Of a stretch of DNA of 64,000 nt, positions 38,475-47,037 are shown piece by piece. The notes beneath the pieces were generated by a model. The model was not told the DNA's origin. It worked only from the letters and a program-made list of their open reading frames with translations, and searched no databases. This DNA comes from Streptomyces oceani. GTDB lineage: Bacteria > Actinomycetota > Actinomycetes > Streptomycetales > Streptomycetaceae. The translations under genes and the position numbers were made by a program. The first letter of the stretch is position 1. Each line of letters opens with the position of its first letter. The DNA lies in NCBI RefSeq assembly GCF_001751245.1, contig NZ_LJGU01000113.1:45905-109904 (forward strand), in the 5' to 3' direction.

Positions 38475-38523
38475 CCCCACGGGGTGGGTCGCCTCGGCGG
38501 TCGAGGGGACCCACCCCGCGGGG
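38475..38523. terminator. Bidirectional terminator between MFS and FAD monooxygenase genes
   Basis: CCCCACGGGGTGGGTC (38475-38490) pairs with GACCCACCCCGCGGGG (38508-38523) with one mismatch, and the loop has an extra CCTCG/CGAGG stem. CTTT follows on the plus strand. It lies between convergent genes. Confidence 0.85.
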
Positions 38524-38589
38524 CTTTGCGGCGCTCCCCGCTGTCGCCGTATGAACGACGCGGTGGCCGCCGTAAGTGGTGTGCGCTGC

Positions 38590-40059
38590 CTACGTCCGGT
38601 GAGTGGTGGCGAGGGTCGCGGTGAGGCCGTCCGGGAGACTGGTGGGATCGTGGTCCATGCTGGCCCAAGCGACATGGCCGTCGGGGCGGATCAGCGCGGC
38701 GCTGATGTCGGTCCAACCGGTCGGGGGCCGGCGAAGCGTGCCGGTGCGCACGCGCAGACCGGTCCGGGCGAGTCGGTCGAGTCGCTGGCCGTGGGTGAGG
38801 TCGAGCAGGAGGTAGCCGTCGACCCGCAGCAGGGCGTACAGCTGATGGTCGTCGATGGCGAGGTCGGGAGCGCGGCTTCCGGTGAGCGGGTGCGCGTCGG
38901 GGTCGGCGGGCGGGTAGGTCACGTCGAGGGAGCTGACGTGAGCGGCGAGCGCGTCATTGAGGTCAGGCAGTGTACTGATGAGCTGGGCGAACAGGCCGCG
39001 CAGGCTGAGTCCTTCGGGGGTGAAGGCGGTCATCAGGGCGACCTGGGCACGGCTGGACTCGGTGAGGCGGACGCCGACCGGGTGGCGTTCGTGATGGTAG
39101 GTGTCCAACAGGGCGTCGGGGGCCCATCCGTTGAGGGTGGCGGCGAGCTTCCAGGCGAGGTTGGCGGCGTCCTGGATGCCGACGTTCATACCGACGCCGC
39201 CCGCGGGGAAGTGCTGGTGAGCGGCGTCGCCGGCGAGGAAGACGCGGCCGTGGCGGTATCGCGCGGCGAGACAGGTGGCGTTACCGAAGCGAGAGAGCCA
39301 GATCGGGTCGCGCATGCCGAGGTCGGTGCCGGTTATCGCGATGATGTTCTCGCGTAGTTCGTCCAGAGTGAGGTCGCCGGGCCAGGTGGTGGTGAGGTCG
39401 CGGGGGGTGATGCCGACCAGGCGGTGGATACCGCCGGGCATGGGGACGACCATGAGCAGGCCCTCGGGGCCGAAGTGGCTGAAACCGGGGGCGGGGGGCT
39501 GGTCGAGGACGACATCGCCGAGCCAACCGAGCACGGTGGCGGGCGTGCCGGGGAAGTCGATGCCGGCCGTGTCGCGGGTGGTGCTGCGGGCGCCGTCACA
39601 GCCGACCAGGTAGGTCGCCGCAAGGACGGAAGACCCCCGCGGTCCGGTCACGTGCACGGCCACCTCGTCGGCGCCCTCGATGAAGCCCGTGACCTGGTGC
39701 CCCCGCAGGACGACCGCGCCCAGGTCGCGTGCGTGCTGCTCCAGCAGTGCCTCGGTGCGTTCCTGGGGCAGGGCGAGGGTGTGGGGGAAGGGGCTTGGCA
39801 GGCGGCCGAAGTCCAGCTTGGACTCCAGTACGCCGAAGTGCCCGCCGGGCAGTGGCATGCCCTCCCGTACGAAGGGCTCGTGCACGCCACGGGAGGCGAA
39901 CGTCTCGATGGTGCGGGGGTGCACGGTCAGGGCGCGGGAACGGGTGTCGCGCTCGGTGCGGCTCTCCAGGACGACGACCGTGATGCCGGCGCGGCGGAGT
40001 TCACCCGCCATCCACAGGCCCACGGGGCCGCCGCCGACGACGGCAACCTGGTAGTTCAT
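38590..40059 (-). CDS. FAD-dependent aromatic monooxygenase
   Basis: A 489-residue class A flavin monooxygenase: VAVVGGGPVGLWMAGELRRAG (FAD site at the N-terminus), YLVGCDGARSTTR (DG motif), and GRVFLAGDAAHQHFPAGGVGMNVGIQDAANLAWKL (GD motif), then a thioredoxin-like C-terminal domain. Relatives hydroxylate phenols, aromatic polyketides, or rifampicin and tetracyclines. GGAGGGG lies a few nt before the ATG. Divergent from a TetR regulator across a 66-bp region with twin operators, so probably induced by its substrate; a detoxification or catabolic role is likely. Confidence 0.9.
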   Translation of the reverse strand: MNYQVAVVGGGPVGLWMAGELRRAGITVVVLESRTERDTRSRALTVHPRTIETFASRGVHEPFVREGMPLPGGHFGVLESKLDFGRLPSPFPHTLALPQERTEALLEQHARDLGAVVLRGHQVTGFIEGADEVAVHVTGPRGSSVLAATYLVGCDGARSTTRDTAGIDFPGTPATVLGWLGDVVLDQPPAPGFSHFGPEGLLMVVPMPGGIHRLVGITPRDLTTTWPGDLTLDELRENIIAITGTDLGMRDPIWLSRFGNATCLAARYRHGRVFLAGDAAHQHFPAGGVGMNVGIQDAANLAWKLAATLNGWAPDALLDTYHHERHPVGVRLTESSRAQVALMTAFTPEGLSLRGLFAQLISTLPDLNDALAAHVSSLDVTYPPADPDAHPLTGSRAPDLAIDDHQLYALLRVDGYLLLDLTHGQRLDRLARTGLRVRTGTLRRPPTGWTDISAALIRPDGHVAWASMDHDPTSLPDGLTATLATTHRT

Positions 40060-40083
40060 GGCCTTCCCCTCCCGCCAGTCCTT

Positions 40084-40100
40084 CTTGGTCGGCGACCAAG
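40084..40100. promoter_or_regulatory. TetR operator 1
   Basis: CTTGGTCG-G-CGACCAAG is a dyad with perfect 8-bp arms around one central base, upstream of both divergent genes. Confidence 0.75.
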
Positions 40101-40113
40101 ATGCATGATGCAG

Positions 40114-40119
40114 TAAACT
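40114..40119 (+). promoter_or_regulatory. -10 box of the tetR gene
   Basis: TAAACT lies 6 nt before the GTG at 40126, between the two operator copies, giving a leaderless transcript that repressor bound at operator 2 would block. Confidence 0.6.
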
Positions 40120-40134
40120 AGGTCGGTGACCAAG
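40118..40134. promoter_or_regulatory. TetR operator 2 overlapping the tetR start
   Basis: CTAGGTCGGTGACCAAG matches operator 1 at 15 of 17 positions in the same orientation, 34 bp away (about three helical turns). It spans the GTG start codon, as expected for autorepression. Confidence 0.72.
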
Positions 40135-40749
40135 ATTCAAGGGGGAGTGGCGTCGGCCCGTCTCACTCGCGCGGACGTGATCGATGCCGCGCTCCAGGCG
40201 CTGGCGGAGCGTGGCCTGGAAGGACTCTCGACCCGGGCGGTGGCCGACCGCCTCGGGGTGCGCATGAACACCGTTCTGTGGCACGTGAAAACCAAGGCTC
40301 GGATGCTGGAACTCATGGCCGACGCCGTCCTCGCCGGCGTCCGCTACGAGAACCTGCCGTCCGCACCACACGAACGCGTGGGGGAGCTGGCGGGCCGCTA
40401 CCGGCAGGCGCTGCTCGCACACCGCGACGGTGCCGCCCTGGTGACCGGCACCTACCCGGCCGAACCTCACACGCTGCGCTTCGCCGACTGCCTCATCGAC
40501 GCACTGCTCCAGGCGGGAGCGGACGAGAAGCAGGCCACGTGGACCGTTTGGACGGTCAGCTACTTCACCCTCGGCCTGACGCAAGAGGAGCAAGCCGCGC
40601 CCGGCCAGGCCGACGAACGCCTCACGCCGGCCGTGCACTCAGGGGCGTACCCGGCGCTCGAGCGGGTCCTGCCCCACCTGGGTCCCGGCTCCTTCGAGGA
40701 CCGCTTCGACTTCGGACTGCACGCGATCCTCTCCACCTTGCCCAAGTAG
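40126..40749 (+). CDS. TetR family repressor
   Basis: A 207-residue protein: HTH in LTRADVIDAALQALAERGLEGLSTRAVADRLGVRMNTVLWHVKTK (residues 14-58) and a TetR_C-type ligand domain with LVTGTY and YFTLGLTQEEQ, the class of classical tetracycline repressors. The GTG at 40126 has TAAACT 6 nt upstream. Two matching dyads lie in the 66-bp gap to the divergent FAD monooxygenase, so it most likely represses both genes until a small aromatic ligand binds. Confidence 0.9.
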   Translation: MTKIQGGVASARLTRADVIDAALQALAERGLEGLSTRAVADRLGVRMNTVLWHVKTKARMLELMADAVLAGVRYENLPSAPHERVGELAGRYRQALLAHRDGAALVTGTYPAEPHTLRFADCLIDALLQAGADEKQATWTVWTVSYFTLGLTQEEQAAPGQADERLTPAVHSGAYPALERVLPHLGPGSFEDRFDFGLHAILSTLPK

Positions 40750-40927
40750 GTGGGTCACCAAGGCAGTCGGGGTGGGTCGAGGCGGCACGCCGCTGCGGGC
40801 CTCCGCCGTCCCGTACCCACCACGCGTCCCGCACGACGGACCGTCGGCACGTCCCGTACGCGGAGGCGCCCGCGGGGGTTCGCCATCACGCCTGACACCT
40901 CTCCGCACGACCTCTAGGCTGCTCGGC

Positions 40928-41344
40928 ATGACGGAGGGAGTCGCGCCGCTCGTGGCGCTCATCGGATTCAAGCGCAGCAAGTGGGCCTGGATGGGCGGCC
41001 ATCGGGTGCTGACCGTCCGGGACGGCAGGGTGCGCGTGCTGGGCCGGAAGGGCGTCGACCTCGACGTCCCGGTGCGGGAGATGACGGCCCGGCTGACGAG
41101 GGCGCGTGCGATCGAGGTGCGCGCCCCTGAGCAGTCGGCGATCATCTTCGGAGTCCTGGAGCTCGGCAATCTCCACACCGAGCTGCGACAGATCCTCGTG
41201 GCCGAGAGCGAGGGAGCCGAACTGATCGGCCCGGCCCCGACCGGCTTTCTGGGCGTCTACTCGCCGAAGGCCGTAACCGGCCAAGCCCAGGTCGGCCGCG
41301 CCATCACGGAGGCGCTGCACGCGCGGGGGGTCGGTCAGGGCTGA
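40928..41344 (+). CDS. Hypothetical protein
   Basis: A 138-residue protein not recognised. It starts MTEGVAPLVALIGFKRSKWAWMGGHR and is predicted mostly beta in the first 90 residues (VLTVRDGRVRVLGRKGVDLDVP), with a helix at the end; this resembles a small PH-like barrel but no family is assigned. There is no signal or membrane segment. TAGGCT (40915-40920) lies 7 nt before the ATG, so it is probably leaderless and independently transcribed. Confidence 0.75.
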   Translation: MTEGVAPLVALIGFKRSKWAWMGGHRVLTVRDGRVRVLGRKGVDLDVPVREMTARLTRARAIEVRAPEQSAIIFGVLELGNLHTELRQILVAESEGAELIGPAPTGFLGVYSPKAVTGQAQVGRAITEALHARGVGQG

Positions 41345-41435
41345 GGGCCGGATCGGCGGGTTGGCGTGAGTGGGACCTCAGGACCGCCTCTGCCGGTCTA
41401 CGAGATACCGACCGGGCACGAATACGGGTTCCTCT

Positions 41436-43712
41436 TCAGAGGGTGAGGCGCGGTTTGGGTGCCTCCGTCCGACCGGTGGGTGGCTTACGGCTGCCGGCCT
41501 GGTAGGGCAACGGCCAGCGCGCTCCGGGCCCTTGGTAGCCCTGTTCGGCCGCGGCGTGCAGCGTCCAGTGCGGGTCGTAGAGGTGCGGGCGGGCCAGCGC
41601 GCACAGGTCGGCGCGGCCGGCGAGGATCAGCGAGTTCACGTCGTCCCAGGAGGACAGGGCACCGACCGCGATCACCGGGACGCCCACCGCGTTGCGGACG
41701 CGGTCGGCGTACGGCGTCTGGTACGAGCGGCCGTAGGCGGGGCGTTCGTCGGAGACCACCTGTCCGGTGGAGACGTCGACCGCGTCCACGCCGTGGGCGG
41801 CGAACGCGGCGGCGATGTCCAGGGCGTCCTGCCCGCTCGTGCCGCCCTCCGCCCAGTCGGTGGCGGAGATGCGTACCGTCAGCGCGCGTTCGGCGGGCCA
41901 CACCTCGCGTACGGCGTCCAGCACCTCCAGCGGGAAACGCAGCCTGCCGGCGAGGTCGCCGCCGTAGCGGTCGGTGCGGTGGTTGGTCAGCGGGGAGAGG
42001 AAGCCGGAGAGCAGATAGCCGTGCGCGCAGTGCAGTTCCAGCAGGTCGAAGCCGGCCTCGGCGGCGCGGTGGGCGGCGCCCCGGAACCGCTCCCGGATCG
42101 TGCGGAGTTGCGCCCGGTCCGCTTCCCTTGGGAGCTGGCTGACGCCGGGGCGGTACGGCAGCGCTGAGGGCGCGACCAGCGGCCAGTTGCCGTCCGGCAG
42201 GGGGTCGTCGATGCCCTCCCACATCAGTCGGGTGGAGCCCTTGCGGCCGGAGTGGCCGAGCTGGACCCCGATGGCGGTCCCCGGGGACTGGGCGTGCACG
42301 AAGTCGGTGATCCGACGCCAGGACTCGGCCTGCCGGGCGTTCCAGAGGCCCGTACAGCCCGGCGTGATGCGGCCCTCAGCGCTGACGCACACCATCTCGG
42401 TCATCACCAGGCCCGCGCCGCCCAGGGCGCGGGATCCCAGGTGTACGAGGTGGAAGTCCCCGGGCACGCCGTCCTGGGCGGAGTACATGTCCATGGCGGA
42501 GACGACGATCCGGTTGGTCAGGGTCAGCCCGCCCAGCCGGAAGGGCGTGAACATCGGGGGCGTGCCCTCGGGGACGTCCGCCGCCTGTTCCACGGCTCGT
42601 ACGAACTCCGGGTCGCGCAGGCGGAGGTTGTCGTGGGTGACTCGGCGGCTGCGGGTGAGCAGGTTGAAGGCGAACTGGTGGGCCGGCTGGTCCACGTACG
42701 TCGGCAGGTCCTCGAACCACTCCAGGCTCGCCCGCGCCGCCCGTTGGGTGGAGACCACCACCGGGCGCCGTTCGGCTTCGTACGCCGCGAGCGCGGTCGG
42801 CAGGTCCTCGTGCTCCTCGACACAGGCGGCCAGCGCCAGCGCGTCCTCCACGGCGAGCTTGGTGCCGGAGCCGATGGAGAAGTGCGCGGTGTGGGCGGCG
42901 TCGCCGACGAGCACCACGTTTCCCCGGACCCAGCTGTCGTTGACGACGGTGCGGAAGGCCGTCCACTGCGAGTTGTTGCCGCGCAGCCGGCGGCCGGCGA
43001 GGGTTTCCGGGAAGAGCTTCGCGCAGTAGTCAGCGCAGGCGTCCTCGTCCATCCGGTCCAGCCCGGTGGCCCGCCAGACCTCCTCGCGCAGCTCGACGAT
43101 GACGGTGGAGGCGTCGGGGGCGTACGGGTACGCGTGCAGCTGCGCGACGCCGTGCTCCGTCTCGGCGATCTCGAACCGGAAGGCGTCCAGGGCGAAGTCG
43201 GCGGCGAGCCAGACGTACCGGCAGTGGTGTTCGGTCAGCTGCGGCCGGAAGTCCGCGGCGAAGGCGTCCCGGGTCTCGCTGTGTACCCCGTCCGCGGCGA
43301 TCACGAGGTCGTGCCCGGCGGACAGTTCGGCGGCGGAGGGTGCCCGGGTGCCGAAGCGGAGCGTCACACCCAGCTCCCGGCAGCGTTCGTGCAGCACGGC
43401 CAGCAGGCGCTTGCGGCTGAGTGCCGAGAAGCCGTGGCCGCCGGAGGTGTGGACCTGGCCACGGTGCACGATGTCGATATCGTCCCAGCGCACGAACTCG
43501 TCCCGGAGCGCGGCGTAGACGACCGGGTCGGCGTGCTCGATGCCGCCGAGCGTCTCGTCCGAGAGCACCACGCCGAAGCCGAAGGTGACGTCGGCGGCGT
43601 TCTTCTCGTAGAGGGTGATCTGCCGAGCCGGGTCCAGGCGCTTGAGGAGCGCCGCGGCGTACAGACCGCCGGGGCCGCCACCGATCACCGCGATCCGTGG
43701 GCCGCCGGTCAC
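41436..43712 (-). CDS. Flavin monooxygenase / old yellow enzyme fusion (2-aminobenzoyl-CoA monooxygenase/reductase type)
   Basis: A 758-residue two-domain flavoprotein. Residues 1-380 form a class A monooxygenase (VIGGGPGGLYAAALLKRL near residue 10; GNVVLVGDAAHTAHFSIGSGTKLAVEDA), close to salicylyl-CoA 5-hydroxylase. From about residue 395 an old-yellow-enzyme reductase begins (MFTPFRLGGLTLTNRIVVSAMDMYSA), with GVQLGHSGRKG, FDLLELHCAHGYLLSGFLSPLTN and ALARPHLYDPHW. This layout matches 2-aminobenzoyl-CoA monooxygenase/reductase of Azoarcus evansii, which hydroxylates and then reduces the ring. The GTG overlaps the hydratase stop (GTGA at 43709-43712). Annotation pipelines may call it salicylyl-CoA 5-hydroxylase/oxidoreductase. 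Confidence 0.88.
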   Translation of the reverse strand: MTGGPRIAVIGGGPGGLYAAALLKRLDPARQITLYEKNAADVTFGFGVVLSDETLGGIEHADPVVYAALRDEFVRWDDIDIVHRGQVHTSGGHGFSALSRKRLLAVLHERCRELGVTLRFGTRAPSAAELSAGHDLVIAADGVHSETRDAFAADFRPQLTEHHCRYVWLAADFALDAFRFEIAETEHGVAQLHAYPYAPDASTVIVELREEVWRATGLDRMDEDACADYCAKLFPETLAGRRLRGNNSQWTAFRTVVNDSWVRGNVVLVGDAAHTAHFSIGSGTKLAVEDALALAACVEEHEDLPTALAAYEAERRPVVVSTQRAARASLEWFEDLPTYVDQPAHQFAFNLLTRSRRVTHDNLRLRDPEFVRAVEQAADVPEGTPPMFTPFRLGGLTLTNRIVVSAMDMYSAQDGVPGDFHLVHLGSRALGGAGLVMTEMVCVSAEGRITPGCTGLWNARQAESWRRITDFVHAQSPGTAIGVQLGHSGRKGSTRLMWEGIDDPLPDGNWPLVAPSALPYRPGVSQLPREADRAQLRTIRERFRGAAHRAAEAGFDLLELHCAHGYLLSGFLSPLTNHRTDRYGGDLAGRLRFPLEVLDAVREVWPAERALTVRISATDWAEGGTSGQDALDIAAAFAAHGVDAVDVSTGQVVSDERPAYGRSYQTPYADRVRNAVGVPVIAVGALSSWDDVNSLILAGRADLCALARPHLYDPHWTLHAAAEQGYQGPGARWPLPYQAGSRKPPTGRTEAPKPRLTL

Positions 43713-44557
43713 TTGGCGGCCCCTCCGGCCTCCCCGTGCTGCCACTTCGGTGGGCGTCGCTCGACGAACGCGGCGTGGAACTCGGCATAGTCCGCGCTGT
43801 TCATCAGCAGCGCCTGGGTGGCGGCGTCCATCTCCACCGCCGCGGACAGCGGAAGGTCCAGCTCGGCCGTGAGCAGCGCCTTCGTCTGCGCGTGGGCGAG
43901 CGAGGGGCCGTCCGCGAGCCGCCGGGCGAGCGTGGCGGCGCCCTGGTGTGCCTGCTCCTCCTCGGTCAACTGGCTGAGCAGGCCGATGCGTTCGGCCTCA
44001 GCGCTGCGCACCGGTTCACCGAGCATCAGGATGCGGGTGGCGTGCCCCAGGCCGACCACCCGCGGCAGCAGGTACGCCGCCCCCATGTCGCCGCCGGAGA
44101 GGCCCACCTTGGTGAAGAGGAACGCGAAGCGCGCCGTCGGGTCCGCGACCCGGAAGTCCGAGGCGAGAGCCAGGACGGCGCCGGCGCCCGCCGCCACTCC
44201 GTGCACCGCGGCCACCACTGGGAACGGCGCCTCCCGGATGGCGCGTACGACCTGTCCGGTCATCCGGTTGAAGTCGAGGAGTTGGGTGGTGTCCATGTCG
44301 AGGGTCGCGCCGATGATCTCGTCGACGTCGCCACCGGAACAGAAGCCGGCCCCTTCGCCACCCAGCACCAGGGCGCGGGCGCCTCGCGTACGGGACAGCT
44401 CGGCGAGCAGGTCACGCAGGTCGGCGTAGGACTGGAAGGTCAGGGCGTTGAGCTTGTCGGGCCGGGCGAGGGTGACCGTGACGACGCCGTCCTCCTCGGT
44501 GACCCGGATGTGCTCCCAGCGCTCGGTGGTACGGGCGGAACCGGTGAACGGGCTCAT
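43709..44557 (-). CDS. Enoyl-CoA hydratase/isomerase family protein
   Basis: A 282-residue crotonase-fold protein: ALVLGGEGAGFCSGGDVDEII and AAVHGVAAGAGAVLALASDFRVA give the two oxyanion-hole segments, and FLFTKVGLSGGDMGAAYLLPR follows. It would hydrate or hydrolyse a ring-derived acyl-CoA. The ATG at 44557 has GGAGGAG about 9 nt upstream. It is translationally coupled to the downstream monooxygenase/reductase, a pairing seen in 2-aminobenzoyl-CoA and related pathways. Exact reaction unknown. Confidence 0.88.
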   Translation of the reverse strand: MSPFTGSARTTERWEHIRVTEEDGVVTVTLARPDKLNALTFQSYADLRDLLAELSRTRGARALVLGGEGAGFCSGGDVDEIIGATLDMDTTQLLDFNRMTGQVVRAIREAPFPVVAAVHGVAAGAGAVLALASDFRVADPTARFAFLFTKVGLSGGDMGAAYLLPRVVGLGHATRILMLGEPVRSAEAERIGLLSQLTEEEQAHQGAATLARRLADGPSLAHAQTKALLTAELDLPLSAAVEMDAATQALLMNSADYAEFHAAFVERRPPKWQHGEAGGAAK

Positions 44558-45154
44558 GGACGTCTCTCCTCCGGCCGTGGGGCGGCGTGCGCCAGGGCCC
44601 GGGCGCCCCGGTTCTCCGCGACATCCACGCGGTTCGCGGTTCACGGTAAGTGGGCGCCCCAACCCGTCGCCATCGAAAATATCACGGTCTCATGACTACC
44701 GTCACGAGAACGCGATACAACACGACTGAACGTAGGACTCGAACGCGCCGCCGCCGTCCAGGCCGTGGTCGCGCACCCGGTGATCGGTGCCCGTGGCCGC
44801 CGTACTGCTCGTGTGCCCGGTCCCGCGGTCGCTGCGACCGTGCCACGGTCGCCGTCTCACACGTCGCTCCTGCGCGTCGACGGGCATAGAGTCCGGCGCA
44901 GCACGAATCCGTCCCGGAAGGGGAGATCGAGATGAGGCTGGCCGTGCCCGGCGCCCGCGACGTCGGGCGGATCCTCGCCCGTGTCGGGCGTACGTCCGAG
45001 CGTGATGTCGAGAAAGGCGACGTGCCTCAGCGGCAGGGCCGTGTGCGGGCCGCCGACACCGCACGGGGCATCGCCGACGGCGGGCAGCGGCTCGGCGACG
45101 GTCCCGCCGCCCGGCCATGGTCCTGCCGCCCGGCTTGGAAACTCGTGGGCTCGC
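44558..45154. other. Gap between hydratase and dioxygenase genes
   Basis: About 600 bp. Opposed open frames overlap at 44932-45162 (plus, 76 codons, with a GGGGAG site 6 nt upstream) and 44857-45156 (minus, ending at 44857). Both have G/C-rich third positions, neither resembles a family I know. The part around 44640-44700 is AT-rich and probably holds the hydratase promoter. Confidence 0.45.
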
Positions 45155-46048
45155 ATGGTTGAGCTGGAGAGCACAAGCGTGCCGACGCCTGAGGACACCC
45201 TCATGCCCGCGGCGTTCCTCGGGCACGGGAACCCGATGAACGCGCTCGCGGACAACCGCTACACCACCGCTTGGCACTCCCTGGGCTCGACGGTCCCGCG
45301 CCCGCGGGCGATCCTGGTGATCAGCGCCCACTGGTACGTCAACGCCACGGCCGTGACGGCGATGCCGCGACCGCGCACCATCCACGACTTCTACGGCTTC
45401 CCCCGCGAGCTCTTCGACGTGCAGTACCCCGCGCCGGGACTCCCCGAACTCGCCGAGGAGATCAGCGACGTCGTGCACCCGACCTGGGTCGGCGCCGACG
45501 TGGACAGCTGGGGCATCGACCACGGCACCTGGTCGGTGCTGCTGCACGCGTTTCCCGACGCTTCCATCCCGGTCGTGCAGCTGAGCATCAACGCCGACAA
45601 GCCGCTGGACTACCACCTTGAGCTCGGCGCCAAGCTAGCCCCGCTGCGCCGGCGAGGGGTGCTCGTCATCGGCAGCGGCAACGTGGTCCACAACCTGCGG
45701 GCGATGGACTGGAACCTGGCCGACGACGGCTACGACTGGGCCCGCCGGTTCAGTGACGTGTCCCGCGAGCGGATGCTCACCGCGCCCGCCGAATTCGCCA
45801 CGCTCGACGCGCACTCCGATTTCCGCACCGCGGTGCCGACCCCCGACCACTTCATTCCGGCGCTCTACTTCGCGGGGCTGGCCGGTGCGACGGCGACATC
45901 CGAGATCGACGTCCTCGTCGACGGCTACGCCTACGGGTCACTGTCCATGACGGCCTACACCCTCGATGCGTCCTGCCCGACGGCCACCGACGGGGCCGGG
46001 GCTCCGCAGCCCCCCGGCGAGCTCCCACCCGACGCGTCGAACATCTGA
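45155..46048 (+). CDS. Class III extradiol dioxygenase family (DODA/YgiD type)
   Basis: A 297-residue protein with the YgiD/DODA pattern: AAFLGHGNPMNAL (metal His), LVISAHWYVNATAVT (metal His), HDFYGFPRELFDVQYP, WGIDHGTWSVLLHAFPDASIPVVQLSI and VIGSGNVVHNLRAMDW. Members open catechol rings (4,5-DOPA dioxygenase) using Zn or Fe. The ATG at 45155 gives a 16-residue extension; an ATG at 45203 (MPAAF) matches family starts better and is an equally good choice. It stands alone between the aromatic-acid locus and a SnoaL-like gene, so a catabolic role is possible. Confidence 0.85.
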   Translation: MVELESTSVPTPEDTLMPAAFLGHGNPMNALADNRYTTAWHSLGSTVPRPRAILVISAHWYVNATAVTAMPRPRTIHDFYGFPRELFDVQYPAPGLPELAEEISDVVHPTWVGADVDSWGIDHGTWSVLLHAFPDASIPVVQLSINADKPLDYHLELGAKLAPLRRRGVLVIGSGNVVHNLRAMDWNLADDGYDWARRFSDVSRERMLTAPAEFATLDAHSDFRTAVPTPDHFIPALYFAGLAGATATSEIDVLVDGYAYGSLSMTAYTLDASCPTATDGAGAPQPPGELPPDASNI

Positions 46049-46181
46049 GACACGGTCACGACAGGGACCGGGCCAACGGCCGGCACAGGCCGCGGACGAG
46101 CGCCCCCGCACGAAGTCCGCCACGGCCAACGCGGCGGAACGCTGACCGCGCACGGTTCGGCTCCGCAGCCTCACACGGCGA

Positions 46182-46553
46182 TCAGCGCACCTCGTCTTCG
46201 TACAACGGCAGCACCCACGCACGCCGTTCGCGGATGAGTCCATCACGGAGCACGAAAACCTCAGCCATCGAAAGGCGCTGTACGGAACCGTCTTGTTGCG
46301 GTACCCGCCCGACCAGCTCGGCCATGATCGTGTCGCCCTCCTCCACCATCCGAACGACCTCCAGGTCCGGGTCCCCGGCGAACCCTGGACCTTCAATGGC
46401 CGCGTCATAGGCTTCCTTGCCCTCAATATGGAAGGCGCCGAAGACCGTCCAGGTGATGTCGTCGGTCAGACACCCGAGAATCTGGGCGTGGTCGGTGCGA
46501 CGGAATCCGTCGAGGTAACGCTCGACGGTCTTCACGTTCCGGCTAGGGGACAT
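46182..46553 (-). CDS. SnoaL-like / NTF2-fold protein
   Basis: A 123-residue protein with the SnoaL pattern: VERYLDGFRRTDHAQILGCLTDDITWTVFGAFHIEGKEAYDAAI, then a beta sheet and DGLIRERRAWVLPLY at the end. The fold is used by small cyclases, isomerases and scaffold proteins; function here is unknown. The ATG at 46553 has AGGAG about 8 nt upstream. The upstream region is full of gene remnants. Confidence 0.82.
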   Translation of the reverse strand: MSPSRNVKTVERYLDGFRRTDHAQILGCLTDDITWTVFGAFHIEGKEAYDAAIEGPGFAGDPDLEVVRMVEEGDTIMAELVGRVPQQDGSVQRLSMAEVFVLRDGLIRERRAWVLPLYEDEVR

Positions 46554-46712
46554 TCCTGCTCCTGGTGTCGGGGGTATACACGTACTTCGACCGTCCGCGA
46601 GCCCGAAAGTCATCGCGGCGCATATCGGCGCCGTTGCCGTGAACGAGACCTTTGAAGCAGAGGAATGACGGTGCGCCGGTTCGCGTTGGCGACCCAGAGA
46701 CCTGTGGAAGCC

Positions 46713-46880
46713 GAGCTCCGGACCAGGAATCGACTTCACGCTGCCCGTCGGCGTTGTTCCCTGTGGTCACGACTGTGCCGTTGGCACGCGGGGCAAGGGT
46801 GCGCGTCGGACCTGCCACCACGGCGACCATGCCGCGCCAATCGCCGACTCCCGCACTGTCCGTAGCAGTTGTCTCCCGCC
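46713..46880 (-). pseudogene. RCC1-repeat protein remnant
   Basis: The minus frames read GDNCYGQC, then after a frameshift VGDWRGMVAVVAGPTRTLAP, NGTVVTTGNNADGQREVDSW. This is a little over one repeat of the bacterial RCC1-like type (about 50 residues with conserved G.N..GQ.. and VVAV.AG). No start or full set of blades remains. The flanking sequence shows no more repeats. Confidence 0.6.
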
Positions 46881-46899
46881 GCGAGGACCCGCTCTGAAC

Positions 46900-47037
46900 G
46901 GTGGGATCAGCCGGGTCACGTCGTGGCGGTTGCCGCCGGTCCGCGTGTGGTGGCCAGCGGGATGTCGTGGGCCTGGACGGTCACGTGGTGCTTGCTGCTG
47001 GTCTTGCGCCGGTCCACCAGGGACGGGCCAGTGGGAC
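46900..47037 (-). mobile_element. IS5-family transposase remnant
   Basis: The minus strand encodes TGPSLVDRRKTSSKHHVTV and DIPLATT, then after a frameshift TGGNRHDVTRLIPP. This matches the SPTDR..PGSKHH....GIPLAV..TGGNRNDVTQL.PL core of IS5-type (IS427 group) transposases. It is truncated at both sides and abuts the arcB stop; no terminal repeats are seen. Confidence 0.65.

Noticed and set aside
38590..40059. Rifampicin monooxygenase as a firm call
   Set aside because: The domain layout fits many class A aromatic hydroxylases; without a search the substrate cannot be fixed.
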